This document shows, piece by piece, positions 8,555-17,475 of a stretch of DNA of 64,000 bases; position 1 is the stretch's first letter; each line of letters begins with the position of its first letter. The stretch is taken from contig BMPS01000012.1 of NCBI GenBank assembly GCA_014647715.1, positions 1-64,000 on the forward strand, read 5' to 3'. The notes below the pieces were generated by a model. It saw only the letters and a program-made list of their open reading frames with translations, was not told the origin of the DNA and made no database searches. Both the position numbers and the translations under genes were made by a program. The DNA comes from Streptomyces cinereus. Lineage in GTDB: Bacteria > Pseudomonadota > Gammaproteobacteria > Pseudomonadales > Moraxellaceae.

Positions 8555-8592
8555 CTATAGCAAGGCAATTGAACTATAGCAAAGCAATTGCA
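8555..8592 (+). repeat. 19-bp tandem duplication
   Basis: CTATAGCAAGGCAATTGAA (8555-8573) is followed directly by CTATAGCAAAGCAATTGCA (8574-8592), two near-identical copies in the gap between the TRIC gene start and the end of the Anbu gene. Confidence 0.8.
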
Positions 8593-8651
8593 TACGACAG
8601 GTGGATATATACGGTAGCGCATTATGTCTCAAGAGCGATATATGCCAAAAA

Positions 8652-8692
8652 CGGTATAACCAAAAGCGCGGTATAACCAAAAACGCGGTATA
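8652..8692 (+). repeat. 17-bp tandem repeat, about 2.4 copies
   Basis: CGGTATAACCAAAAGCG (8652-8668), CGGTATAACCAAAAACG (8669-8685) and a partial CGGTATAA form a short tandem array about 60 bp from the 19-bp duplication. Not coding. Confidence 0.8.
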
Positions 8693-8769
8693 AATGGACA
8701 GCGGAGAACACAGTGAAGAACCTGCTAGATGGCCCGACGTATGGTTGATTTTTAACTGAATGACAGTTG

Positions 8770-9507
8770 CTATTGCCAATAGCTCACCGGTGAGTCTTCA
8801 AGTTCATTCAGAATTTTTCTCAGCCCATCTGACCAGTGTTGGCGGATATTGGCAAAGTATTCATCGTTTTCATCAATGCGATACCCTTGTGGCATCTGTA
8901 GGCTGTCATTGTGATAGACCAACACATCGATAGGCATGCCGACGGATAGGTTGGAGCGGATGGTTGAATCAAAAGAAATCAGAATGGCTCGCATCGCTGA
9001 TTTGAGTGATGCGTCATAATTCATGGAACGGTCTAAAATAGGCTTGCCGTATTTACTTTCACCTAACTGGAAAAAAGGCGTATCGGTTGTTGCTCTGATG
9101 CAGTTGCCTTCAGGGTAGATAAAATAAATTTCCGGGGATTGTCCCTTGATTTGCCCACCCAAGATAAAACTGCTTCTAAACTTGGTATCCGTTTCTTGTG
9201 CGATGGTTTGGGCATGGATGGTGGTTTCTCGCAAGCACTCACCCACCAATTGCGCGGCATCAAACAGGGTAGGGACAGTATGCAAGTTGCGCTCTTGCGC
9301 AAGTTTGATGGCGTTATCTAATTTGGTAAATACCGCTTGTGACGTCGCCAAGTTCCCCGCGGTCTGTAGCACCAAAAACCGCTCGCCTTCAATGCCATAT
9401 TGATACATTTTGCGAAACATCGATACTTGGTCGACGCCCGCGTTGGTGCGAGTATCACTGGCGAAAATCATCCCGTCTTTGAGTCGGATACCCACACAAT
9501 AGGTCAT
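8770..9507 (-). CDS. Anbu, ancestral beta-subunit proteasome-like peptidase
   Basis: An NTN-hydrolase fold protein of 245 residues. It starts MTYCVGIRLKDGMIFASDTR: once Met1 is removed, Thr2 becomes the N-terminal nucleophile, and ASDTRTNAGVDQVSMFRKM carries the Asp and Lys typical of proteasome-type subunits. The length and FDSTIRSNLSVGMPIDVLVY segment match Anbu (also called bacterial proteasome homologue). Anbu assembles into open ring-like helices and its substrate is unknown. The ribosome site AAGGAAC precedes the ATG. It is the last of three minus-strand genes with a transglutaminase-like protein and an ATP-grasp/alpha-E fusion, 59 bp behind the former. That is the conserved setting of this family. 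Confidence 0.92.
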   Translation of the reverse strand: MTYCVGIRLKDGMIFASDTRTNAGVDQVSMFRKMYQYGIEGERFLVLQTAGNLATSQAVFTKLDNAIKLAQERNLHTVPTLFDAAQLVGECLRETTIHAQTIAQETDTKFRSSFILGGQIKGQSPEIYFIYPEGNCIRATTDTPFFQLGESKYGKPILDRSMNYDASLKSAMRAILISFDSTIRSNLSVGMPIDVLVYHNDSLQMPQGYRIDENDEYFANIRQHWSDGLRKILNELEDSPVSYWQ

Positions 9508-9566
9508 GGTTGTTCCTTTTTAGCAAATACTGGTTTAGCAGATATTGGTGAATCAATAGTGGCAAA

Positions 9567-10418
9567 TTACTGCTGCGCTGCAAACTGCGCGTTAAGCTGC
9601 GGTATGTACTGGGGGCTTGTAGATACCATGACTTGACTATACAGTCGCTCGTCACCGCCCCCTGTTCTCACCCCGCGCACGGGCGCCGCATCAGCATAGT
9701 CACGCCCAAAGGCGATGTAGACATGGGAGTTGGGGGTAAAATGTTGGTTAGAGATATCAAAGGTGTACCAATTACCCGCAAGCCAGACCTCTGCCCAGGC
9801 ATGGCTTGCCATATGCGCTTGGGTCGCTTCATAAATATAACCCGATACATAGCGCGCTGCAATGCCTTTATCCCGCAGCAGTGCCAAAAATACATGGGTA
9901 TGATCTTGGCACACCCCAGCCGCCATCGCAAACGCTTGCTCTGCTGTGGTGCCGACATGGGTCACGCTTTTGGTATAGGGCATTTTATCGAGCAAGTCTT
10001 TTGCCAATGACTTGAGGATAGCTAACTGCGCATCGATGTCCTCACTTTGCAAAAACTGCTCAAGCGCGTCATGGGCAAATTCACGCATGGCTTCGGAGCA
10101 TTGGGTCAGCTTGGTGGGTACGGCAAAAATCTGATACGGCACTTGCTGATTGTCAGGGATAAATAAGGTATCAGCGTTAATTTCTACTTCCCCAAAGGCT
10201 TGAATTTGCAAATTGTTGTGCGGTTCGTGACGGCTTAGGGTGAGCCATTGGTTGCCAAAGCCGTCCGTTTGCATTTGTGCGACTTTAGGCAACATCACTT
10301 GCCAGTTATGGATGGTCTGGTGGGGTAGTGTCATCGGCGTCATGCGGATGTATTGCACACTGCGTAAGGCAAGTTGTTCATAAAAATAATTGGTTTGGTG
10401 GCTGATTATAAGTCTCAT
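9567..10418 (-). CDS. Transglutaminase-like cysteine protease of the Anbu cluster
   Basis: 283 residues. The N-terminal part (MRLIISHQTNYFYEQLALRSVQYIRMTP) is the bacterial transglutaminase-like N-terminal domain, and the core carries the Cys-His-Asp set: GVCQDHTHVFLALLRDKGI (Cys), SHAWAEVWLAGNWYTFDISN (His, then Asp). The fold cleaves or forms amide bonds. In this neighbourhood it is predicted to act on a peptide tag or product made by the ATP-grasp partner. It is cytoplasmic, with no signal peptide. It lies 60 bp after the ATP-grasp/alpha-E gene and 59 bp before Anbu, so the three are probably one transcript. Exact substrate unknown. Confidence 0.9.
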   Translation of the reverse strand: MRLIISHQTNYFYEQLALRSVQYIRMTPMTLPHQTIHNWQVMLPKVAQMQTDGFGNQWLTLSRHEPHNNLQIQAFGEVEINADTLFIPDNQQVPYQIFAVPTKLTQCSEAMREFAHDALEQFLQSEDIDAQLAILKSLAKDLLDKMPYTKSVTHVGTTAEQAFAMAAGVCQDHTHVFLALLRDKGIAARYVSGYIYEATQAHMASHAWAEVWLAGNWYTFDISNQHFTPNSHVYIAFGRDYADAAPVRGVRTGGGDERLYSQVMVSTSPQYIPQLNAQFAAQQ

Positions 10419-10478
10419 TGTGCTCTCACTAACTGCTTATTTTTGTCAAAATGATGGTAGTCATCTAATGGATTTGGC

Positions 10479-12629
10479 TTATACACCTTGCTGTAAAATA
10501 TTTGAAAACGCGCCCGATAGTGACTGAAAATCTTTGGGTTGATTAGACTTTAACAGTTGATTGACCAATCGATCTAGCTCACGCCAGCGGGTGTTTTCTG
10601 GCAAGGTATTAACAACTTCTTTAAGTTTTTGCACGCACTCACGGCAATCTTTTTTCATCAATATATGACAGTCCAGCGATTCAAAACATTGTCCGAGCTG
10701 CCAAAACGTGACCACAATCGGGTTTTCTTGTTGCATCGATGCATTGCAGGCATAGAGCTGTAGGCTAGCAGCGCGGTACGCTCCTGTATTGGCTAACCGT
10801 TTGATGAGGTTATAAAGTTCAGCCGTATCTTTGCCAATAACGCCTTTGACGTCTTGGACATTTTGCTCGATAAAGCCAATGGTTTCAGGCACCTTTTTGT
10901 TGGCAAGATAGTCATATAGGGCATCAGCATCGGCTGAAATCGGCAAGCCAAGATTGTGCACGATTGCATCGACGTCTGTTTGGCTGCACTGATCATTTGA
11001 CAGCCGTGTAATGATTTGTTCATAGTAGCGTAAGCGCTCACTGTATCGACCTAGCCATACTAAATAGCTCGCTGTTGATAACAGCAAAATTAAGCGGTTA
11101 TGGTTAATATTTTCATACGCCAATAAAGTCGATGATTGCGATTTTCGTTCATGGTTGGTTTGAATAGTACCCAAATGAGCGGTGCCTTGTTTGCCGCTGA
11201 GTTTGCCATTGACCGTATCTACCACCCAAGTGTCTTTTACCCCGCCGCCTTGGGATGAGTTGACCACCAATGAGCCTTCGGTCATTGCCACCCGTGTCAA
11301 TCCGCCTGGCACAATATCCACTGTGCCATCGCCATGTGACAATACAAAAGGACGCAAATCAATATGGCGCGGTGCGATGCCACTGGCAACCGCGGTTGGG
11401 TTGGTGGACAAGCTAATGGTCGGCTGGGCGATAAACCCTGCTGGATTGTCTAGTAAGCGTTTGCGGTAAGCGGCAATTTGTTCTTTGCTTGACGTCGGTC
11501 CTATCAGCATCCCATATCCCCCCGAACCCTGCGTTTCTTTAATCACCAACTCTGGCATATGGTCGAGCACATATGCCAACTCATCGGCATCACTGCATTG
11601 ATAGGTTTGCACATTGGGTAAAATCGGTTTTTCACCCAGATAATACTCAATCATCTTGGGTACAAATGGATAAAGGCTTTTATCGTCAGCAATCCCTGTG
11701 CCTGGGGCGTTGGTTATCACCACATTGCCTGCACGATACGCACTCATCAGCCCTGACACCCCCAAGATTGAATCGGGTAAAAACGCCAACGGATCCAAAA
11801 ACGGGTCGTCAATACGGCGATAAATCACATCCACTTGTACCTTGCCGCGTACCCCTTGGATGTAGACATGGTTGTTTTCTACAATCAAATCATAGCCATG
11901 CACCAACGGCACATTCATTTCACGCGCCAAAAACGCATGTTCATAATACGCACTGTTAAAACGTCCTGGGGTGAGTACCACGATTTGTGGGTCGTATTTG
12001 TTGGTGGTGCTGGATAGACACGCCTTTAACCGTTTTGGATAGTCCGCCACCGGTAACACTGACTGAGATTGGTAGAGTTTACTCAGTAGGGTTTGTGACA
12101 CATTGCGGCTCTCAAGCATATAAGAGACGCCAGAAGGGGTGCGTAAGTTGTCCTCAAGCACACAATATTGTCCATGCTGGTCGCGAATCAAATCAATGCC
12201 GCTAATATGGGCATAGACGGGTTTATCCAAGTTGATACCTAGCATCCACGGCTCGTAGCCACTGTTTTTAAACACAAACTCGCTTGGCACAATGCCTTCT
12301 TTGACAATCGTCTGTTCGTGATAAATATCATGGATAAATTGATTGAGCGCGCGGATACGTTGTTGGCAGCCTTTTTCCATCACTTGCCATTCTTGGATGT
12401 CAATGATGCGCGGGATGATATCAAAGGGTATCATGCGCTCAATGTTGCTGGCATCGCTATACACAGTGAAGGTCACGCCGCGGCGATAAAAAATATCCGA
12501 TGCTTGGTTATTCAAACTAATTAACGTGTCTGAATTCATCTCTTGAAGCCAAGCACCCACCTGTTGTGCCGAATGTCTATATTGCCCATCGGCGAGTTGC
12601 AGTTCATCAAATGCTTTGGCAATTGGCAT
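10479..12629 (-). CDS. Circularly permuted ATP-grasp (type 2) fused to a short alpha-E domain
   Basis: About 716 residues. The first ~480 are a circularly permuted ATP-grasp enzyme (DUF404/DUF407): DIYHEQTIVKEGIVPSEFVF, GIDLIRDQHGQYCVLEDNLR, SGVSYMLESR, NAPGTGIADDKSLYPFVPKM, VIKETQGSGGYGMLIGP and RPFVLSHGDGTVDIVPGGL. The last ~215 residues resemble the alpha-helical alpha-E domain (DUF403), starting around LSTASYLVWLGRYSERLRYY; this is shorter than the ~310 residues usual for free-standing alpha-E proteins. Such ATP-grasps are predicted to join amino acids or peptides. The ATG at 12629 is chosen over 12647 because AAGGAG lies 6 bases upstream of it. First gene of the Anbu cluster. Confidence 0.9.
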   Translation of the reverse strand: MPIAKAFDELQLADGQYRHSAQQVGAWLQEMNSDTLISLNNQASDIFYRRGVTFTVYSDASNIERMIPFDIIPRIIDIQEWQVMEKGCQQRIRALNQFIHDIYHEQTIVKEGIVPSEFVFKNSGYEPWMLGINLDKPVYAHISGIDLIRDQHGQYCVLEDNLRTPSGVSYMLESRNVSQTLLSKLYQSQSVLPVADYPKRLKACLSSTTNKYDPQIVVLTPGRFNSAYYEHAFLAREMNVPLVHGYDLIVENNHVYIQGVRGKVQVDVIYRRIDDPFLDPLAFLPDSILGVSGLMSAYRAGNVVITNAPGTGIADDKSLYPFVPKMIEYYLGEKPILPNVQTYQCSDADELAYVLDHMPELVIKETQGSGGYGMLIGPTSSKEQIAAYRKRLLDNPAGFIAQPTISLSTNPTAVASGIAPRHIDLRPFVLSHGDGTVDIVPGGLTRVAMTEGSLVVNSSQGGGVKDTWVVDTVNGKLSGKQGTAHLGTIQTNHERKSQSSTLLAYENINHNRLILLLSTASYLVWLGRYSERLRYYEQIITRLSNDQCSQTDVDAIVHNLGLPISADADALYDYLANKKVPETIGFIEQNVQDVKGVIGKDTAELYNLIKRLANTGAYRAASLQLYACNASMQQENPIVVTFWQLGQCFESLDCHILMKKDCRECVQKLKEVVNTLPENTRWRELDRLVNQLLKSNQPKDFQSLSGAFSNILQQGV

Positions 12630-12647
12630 TATTGGCTCCTTATTCAT

Positions 12648-13136
12648 GAAAAAAGATGGAATAGTTTTTGCCTCACGATGGCAGACATGTTCTTGATAGA
12701 TTATTCTATAAATAACTTATTAAATAATTCATCAAGTTTCATGCCAAAAAAAATAAAGCGAAAGGCAGTTAAATAGTTGAAAAATAGATTAAAAATCGCT
12801 CAATTTTGCCCCAAAATTAATCGAATTATTGAAGTTGGTGCCGTGTAAAACAAAAAATCTATGCCATAGGCGCATAAAAATCATGACATGAACCAAATTG
12901 ATGCAAAAGAAATATTTTGGTGAAAAATTAAATGAATATATTTCTACTAAATTGTTGTTATATTAAAATTATTTTTATTAAAAATTATTGCAATGCATAA
13001 TCAGATAATGCGCATACTAATAGCAATAGTCAATACCCAACTTGTACAATTCAAATAACATGAACTAGTCGGATGCCACTTCGTTGCACAATCAATCCTA
13101 AGGCTCATGACCTAAAGGATAAAAACAGTTAACAGG
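12648..13136. other. AT-rich intergenic region upstream of the Anbu cluster
   Basis: About 490 bp, much richer in A+T than its surroundings, between the start of the ATP-grasp gene and the end of the LysR gene. It should hold the Anbu-cluster promoter and the end of the lysR transcript. I see long A/T runs and no open frame with family features, no clear hairpin terminator and no tRNA. Confidence 0.4.
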
Positions 13137-13985
13137 CTAATCGTTTTGTATTAAGTTCTCCCCCAAAAAATCAATCAATAAGCGTATTTTTAAATTTAAA
13201 AATGCTCGATTCATATAGACCGCATAGATTGATACGTTGCTAAATGGCTGCTCAAACAATTTGACCAGTCGCCCTTGCCCAATCTCATCCTCAATCAGCC
13301 ATTCGGGCAATATTGCAGCGCCCATGCCTGTCAGCGCCATCTGTGCCATCATCACAGTGTTATTACTGCTGTTATAGGGTTTGAGTGTGGTTGCCATGTG
13401 CGTATAGTTGGGTAAAATCCCTGGCAGGTCACTGAGCGCGTCTGCAGACGTAGGCGGCTCGTGCTGTGCAACAAAACGCGGACTTGCGACATAATAAAAA
13501 TCTATTTTGCCCAGCGGTTTGACAATCAAATTATCTTGTGGCGTGTTGACCACCCGCAGCGCTAGGTCATAGCCCTCAGCAATCAAATCGGTGAAGCGAT
13601 TTTCCAAATCAACCGTTAGCTCAATTTTGGGATAATCTTGCTGGAATTTGGCAAGCAGATTGACAAAATAGGGCGTGGCAAACCATACCGGTGCAATGAT
13701 TCGCAGTTTTCCTTCCGGCAATACACTGCCATCATGTGCCTTGGTTTTTGCCTGCTGCAAAATATCTAGGGCGTGTACCGCTTCAGCGTGGTATTGTTGA
13801 CCGACTTCTGTGAGGCTCAAATTACGGTTGTTGCGATGTAACAGCTTGGCTTGCACATAGGCTTCAAGGTGTTGTAAGTGTTTGCTGGCCATGGCAAGCG
13901 ACATATCGAGTGCGTCAGCGGCTTTGGTAAAACTGCCTTTTTCTACGATGGTGCGAAACACTTGCAAGCTTTTGAGCGTATCCAT
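13137..13985 (-). CDS. LysR-family transcriptional regulator
   Basis: 282 residues. The N-terminal winged helix-turn-helix reads LKSLQVFRTIVEKGSFTKAADALDMSLAMASKHLQHLEAYV, then the linker helix and an effector-binding domain starting at GKLRIIAPVWFATPYFVNLL. The CrgA/AaeR-like subgroup is suggested by LHRNNRNLSLTEVGQQYHAEA. It is divergent from doxX-ygiD, with a 180-bp shared region holding a perfect LysR-type palindrome, so it most probably controls that operon, as is common in proteobacteria, in response to quinone or aromatic electrophile stress. The inducer cannot be read from the sequence. Confidence 0.9.
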   Translation of the reverse strand: MDTLKSLQVFRTIVEKGSFTKAADALDMSLAMASKHLQHLEAYVQAKLLHRNNRNLSLTEVGQQYHAEAVHALDILQQAKTKAHDGSVLPEGKLRIIAPVWFATPYFVNLLAKFQQDYPKIELTVDLENRFTDLIAEGYDLALRVVNTPQDNLIVKPLGKIDFYYVASPRFVAQHEPPTSADALSDLPGILPNYTHMATTLKPYNSSNNTVMMAQMALTGMGAAILPEWLIEDEIGQGRLVKLFEQPFSNVSIYAVYMNRAFLNLKIRLLIDFLGENLIQND

Positions 13986-14009
13986 GGGTATCCTTCAGTG
14001 AGTTAATGC

Positions 14010-14113
14010 TTCAAGTGAATTAACGCTTGAATGCGTCATGTTAATTATCAATTAATAAGAAATAATATATCAATATTTTATGTGTTTTTCTCTTAATAAG
14101 ATATCACTATAAT
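14010..14113 (+). promoter_or_regulatory. LysR-doxX divergent control region
   Basis: Two inverted repeats lie between the divergent starts. TTAATTATCAATTAA (14041-14055) is a perfect palindrome containing the T-N11-A core of LysR sites, and TTCAAG/CTTGAA bracket 14010-14031. A TATAAT at 14108-14113 is the likely doxX -10 element; the -35 is weak, as expected of an activated promoter. The order fits an activator bound upstream of doxX that also represses its own gene. Confidence 0.6.
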
Positions 14114-14165
14114 GGCGTCATCACATATATTCATGACTTTAACTTTAGACTAATAGGATACAACA

Positions 14166-14570
14166 ATGAACAATGTTTCTCGATACCAACCTTATGTACT
14201 TGGCTTACTTCGCATTGTACTGGGCTACACCTTTATGCTACATGGTATGGCAAAATTATTTGGGGTGCCGCATGTAGCGATGTTTGATGGCTTGCAATTG
14301 TTTTCGCTGATGGGCTTAGCAGGCGTGTTAGAATTGGTCGGTGGCGTGTTACTGATTTTGGGCTGGTTCACGCGTCCTGTCGCTTTTATTTTGTCAGGTC
14401 AAATGGCAGTGGCATACTTTATGATGCACGCGGGCATTGATAATTTTTGGTTGCCGCTGCTGAATCAAGGGGAAGCCGCTGTGCTGTATAGTTTTGCTTT
14501 CTTATACTTATCTGTCGCAGGCGCGGGTGCTTTCTCCCTTGATAATCGCGGACAAGCGGTCAGTGCCTAG
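14166..14570 (+). CDS. DoxX-family membrane protein
   Basis: 134 residues, four predicted helices. The DoxX pattern is clear: LLRIVLGYTFMLHGMAKLFG, then GLAGVLELVGGVLLILGWFTRPVAFILSGQMAVAYFMMH. Family members sit in the inner membrane and are linked to electron transfer or defence against quinone or thiol stress; the precise activity is not settled. It is the first gene of a two-gene unit with the extradiol dioxygenase 70 bp downstream and is divergent from a LysR gene, a pairing that recurs across proteobacteria. Confidence 0.88.
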   Translation: MNNVSRYQPYVLGLLRIVLGYTFMLHGMAKLFGVPHVAMFDGLQLFSLMGLAGVLELVGGVLLILGWFTRPVAFILSGQMAVAYFMMHAGIDNFWLPLLNQGEAAVLYSFAFLYLSVAGAGAFSLDNRGQAVSA

Positions 14571-14640
14571 TTAATCAAAATCTTAGCTAATAAAATTTTT
14601 AGTTGATAAAAGTTTTAGGTGATAACAATAGGAGGTCGCC

Positions 14641-15447
14641 ATGAAGGGTTTAACATTAACCGATGTATTCGGCGCAAGCATTGATGAGCCAACGCTGCCG
14701 AGTTTATTTATCTCGCATGGGGCACCGACGATTGCGATCGAAGATACGCCATTTACTCAGGCGCTGCATCAGCTCGGTGCAGCTTTACCCAAGCCTAGGC
14801 TTATCCTCATCATGTCGGCGCACTGGGAAAGTGGCGAGTGGCTGATCAACGCCAATCCAGCCCCCAGCACTTGGCATGATTTTGGGGGCTTTCCTAAAGC
14901 GTTATTTGAAATCCAGTACCCAGCAGCCGGTCATCCAGCAGCTGCGCAAAGTATCGCCAAGCAGCTAGCGCAAATGCAAGTGGCGGTTAAAGTGGTCGAC
15001 AATCAACCATTTGATCATGGTGTCTGGACACCGCTGCTACACATGTACCCCAATGCTGATGTGCCAATCGTGCAGGTGTCGTTGCCACACGGGTTTAGCC
15101 CCAGTCAGTTGTATCAGCTTGGGCAGTTGTTTGCCCCGCTACGGCAACAAGGCGTATTGATTGTGGCATCGGGCAGTATTACCCATAACTTATACAATGT
15201 GCGTTTTAACAGTCAACAGATTGAGCCGCAAGCCAAAACCTTTAAATACTGGATAATAGATCAGCTAAAAGCCAATGACAAAACGATGTTTGATTGGCAG
15301 ACGCATAGCTTGGCGCGCCACAATCACCCAACGCCCGAGCATTTACTGCCTGTATTTTTTGCGCGGGGGGCAGGGGATGTGATGTCGGTAGTGCATGAAA
15401 GCTTTGCTCACTACAATCTGGGTATGGATATCTATCGGTTTGATTAG
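14641..15447 (+). CDS. ygiD: LigB-type extradiol ring-cleavage dioxygenase (4,5-DOPA dioxygenase, YgiD)
   Basis: 268 residues of the class III extradiol dioxygenase fold (YgiD/DODA). Candidate metal and active-site residues are seen in PSLFISHGAPT, IMSAHWESGEW, WHDFGGFPKALFEIQYPAAG, and FDHGVWTPLLHMYP. The family opens catechol rings such as L-DOPA with O2; the natural substrate in bacteria is uncertain. A strong ribosome site (AGGAGG) precedes the ATG. It follows doxX and ends at a strong hairpin, so the unit is doxX-ygiD under the LysR regulator. Confidence 0.9.
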   Translation: MKGLTLTDVFGASIDEPTLPSLFISHGAPTIAIEDTPFTQALHQLGAALPKPRLILIMSAHWESGEWLINANPAPSTWHDFGGFPKALFEIQYPAAGHPAAAQSIAKQLAQMQVAVKVVDNQPFDHGVWTPLLHMYPNADVPIVQVSLPHGFSPSQLYQLGQLFAPLRQQGVLIVASGSITHNLYNVRFNSQQIEPQAKTFKYWIIDQLKANDKTMFDWQTHSLARHNHPTPEHLLPVFFARGAGDVMSVVHESFAHYNLGMDIYRFD

Positions 15448-15450
15448 TGG

Positions 15451-15498
15451 ATAAAAATAGGCGAATTAACCGCAGTGAATTCGCCTTGTTATTTTTAT
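15451..15498. terminator. Bidirectional terminator after ygiD
   Basis: GGCGAATT and AATTCGCC form a perfect stem flanked by ATAAAAATA on the left and TTATTTTTAT on the right, giving a U-run on both strands. It serves ygiD and the convergent nucleotidase gene. Confidence 0.85.
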
Positions 15499-15564
15499 CC
15501 CTCTCTTGAGGGAGGAAATCAACGTTACCATCAATCAATGAATTAATGCATACGATTTCAAATA

Positions 15565-17475
15565 TTATGGCAGTAAGGTCACACCTGCTTTGGTAACCAC
15601 GGATTTATGAGAGTAGTCTGCGCGGTTTGGTAGGGTTAATGTGCCTGTTTTTTTGATGTAATCAACCAATGATTGGGTATAAAGTAGCTTAGTGTCTTCG
15701 ACACGGTTTGCGTCGGCAAAGATAGGCGCAAGCGTCAAATAACCATCTTTACCGCTAGCGATATAATCATTGGTCACCATTACATAGGTTTTGGTAGGAT
15801 CAATCGGCGACCAAACACCTGTATTGCGGTCACGCACTTCAACATTGACGACACGTTGCCCATAGTCTTGATTAAGACGTAAGTCCCAACGCAAGCCATC
15901 GGCATAAGGGTGCGCACCTGTTGATGGTGCTTGACCGTCAATACCAAAACTCGCATTTTTAACCGCGTCTTCTAGGGCAGCGACGACTTCGCGTCCTGTG
16001 ATATTTAGATTCACTAAGGTATTGCTAAATGGCAAGATGGTATAAGCGGTTTGGTTGGTCACATCGCCTTTCATCAACGCCTCACGCACACCACCTGCGT
16101 TTTGTAATGAAAAATCAGCCCGTAAGCTGGCATTTAAGAAAGCTTTTGCTACCAGTTGTGCTGCATCACTACCTTTGGCGTATTTGGCGCTGTATTCACA
16201 GCCGACTTTGGTGGCTGAATTACTGGTACCTGGGACACGAACCAAACAGAAGGTATCATTGGCGACGCCAATTTTTTCTGCCAATTTGGTTGACAGTTGG
16301 GTTTTATAACCATTGATGATGTTTTGTGTCGTCGGATTCGGCGTGACTGGCAACAGTACATCTTGCTTTAACAAATATGCTTTATTATTTGCTAACTGAG
16401 CGACGACTGATTGGTTAGTGGCTTCTGCCATTGCTTCATATTTACCAGTGGCGGTATTAAGCTTTTGCAGGGTATTGCTGATTGGCAAGATGGTTGAGCC
16501 TGTACAGCTTGCGACACTGCCTTTGTCATTAAAACTAATGTTCATCAAGCCGACCGCTTTGCTGTATTCCCAGGCTTGCCCAATACAGACAGTTTCACCG
16601 TTTTTGTTGGTGGTGATGGTTGGGTATTTACCTTGCGAGCCAAAATTATTGGTCGCATATGAGTTATAACTACCCAATAAGGTATGCGAATCGCCACCGA
16701 TAATGACATCCACGCCGGTGAGATTCTTGGCGATTTTGATATCGTTGTCATAGCCAAGATGACTCAATAACACAATATGTTCAATACCTTGATTTTTCAG
16801 CTCATCAATATATTTTTGGGCGGTTGCTTGTTCTTCTAGGATTTGGGTGGTGCTCAGTGGACGAGAAGAATTTTGGGTTTTACCTTTGATATCAACGCCA
16901 ATAATCCCGATTTTAACGCCTTCTTTAGTCTGCTTGATGATATAAGGCTTGAGGTAATCAGTCGATGTTTTTGGCGCAAGCGGTGTACCAACTTTTGCCA
17001 CGACATTGGCAGCGAGTACAGGCGTCTGACAGCTGCCAGTATGTAGGCGATCGATAAAGCCTTTCAAAGTTGCATCACCATCATCAAATTCATGATTGCC
17101 CAATTCAAACGCATCAAAACAAATACTGTTCATGGCATCGGCATCGGCTGCGCCTTGATAAAAACTATAGTAGCTAGTACCCGTCAAAGCATCACCCGCA
17201 TGCAGTTTTAGGAAGTTCTGGTTGACATATTGCTGTGCTAAATCTGCAAAAACTTGCGCGACTCGAGAGAAACCACCGAGTTCTGCTTGGTATGACTCGC
17301 CATTGAAATTAAAAGTTTGGCTGGTGTCTGCCTCTAAATGGGAATGATGGTCATTGATGTGAGCGATATTAATGGTAACAGGTGTATAAGTAACGTTGTC
17401 GGTTTCGCTATTACAGCCTGTAACACTCAATAACATACTCGTGGCTAATGCCGATAGTTTCAAAGATGTTTTCAT
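15565..17475 (-). CDS. 5'-nucleotidase (UshA-like) lipoprotein
   Basis: A two-domain metallophosphoesterase of about 636 residues. The start at 17475 gives the signal peptide MKTSLKLSALATSMLLSVTGC with the lipobox LSVTGC and Cys21 as lipid anchor; the open frame extends upstream to 17613 but that part is not family-like. The N-terminal metal site shows INIAHINDHHSHLE, LHAGDALTGTSYY, ELGNHEFDDGD and IIGGDSHTLLG. The C-terminal nucleotide-binding domain has LQNAGGVREALMKGDVT and ILPFSNTLVNLNITGREV. It frees phosphate and nucleosides from external nucleotides, probably tethered in the periplasm. Divergent from a related nucleotidase with a Pho box. A single Pho half-site (ATGACAT, 17566-17572) lies upstream. 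Confidence 0.9.
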   Translation of the reverse strand: MKTSLKLSALATSMLLSVTGCNSETDNVTYTPVTINIAHINDHHSHLEADTSQTFNFNGESYQAELGGFSRVAQVFADLAQQYVNQNFLKLHAGDALTGTSYYSFYQGAADADAMNSICFDAFELGNHEFDDGDATLKGFIDRLHTGSCQTPVLAANVVAKVGTPLAPKTSTDYLKPYIIKQTKEGVKIGIIGVDIKGKTQNSSRPLSTTQILEEQATAQKYIDELKNQGIEHIVLLSHLGYDNDIKIAKNLTGVDVIIGGDSHTLLGSYNSYATNNFGSQGKYPTITTNKNGETVCIGQAWEYSKAVGLMNISFNDKGSVASCTGSTILPISNTLQKLNTATGKYEAMAEATNQSVVAQLANNKAYLLKQDVLLPVTPNPTTQNIINGYKTQLSTKLAEKIGVANDTFCLVRVPGTSNSATKVGCEYSAKYAKGSDAAQLVAKAFLNASLRADFSLQNAGGVREALMKGDVTNQTAYTILPFSNTLVNLNITGREVVAALEDAVKNASFGIDGQAPSTGAHPYADGLRWDLRLNQDYGQRVVNVEVRDRNTGVWSPIDPTKTYVMVTNDYIASGKDGYLTLAPIFADANRVEDTKLLYTQSLVDYIKKTGTLTLPNRADYSHKSVVTKAGVTLLP

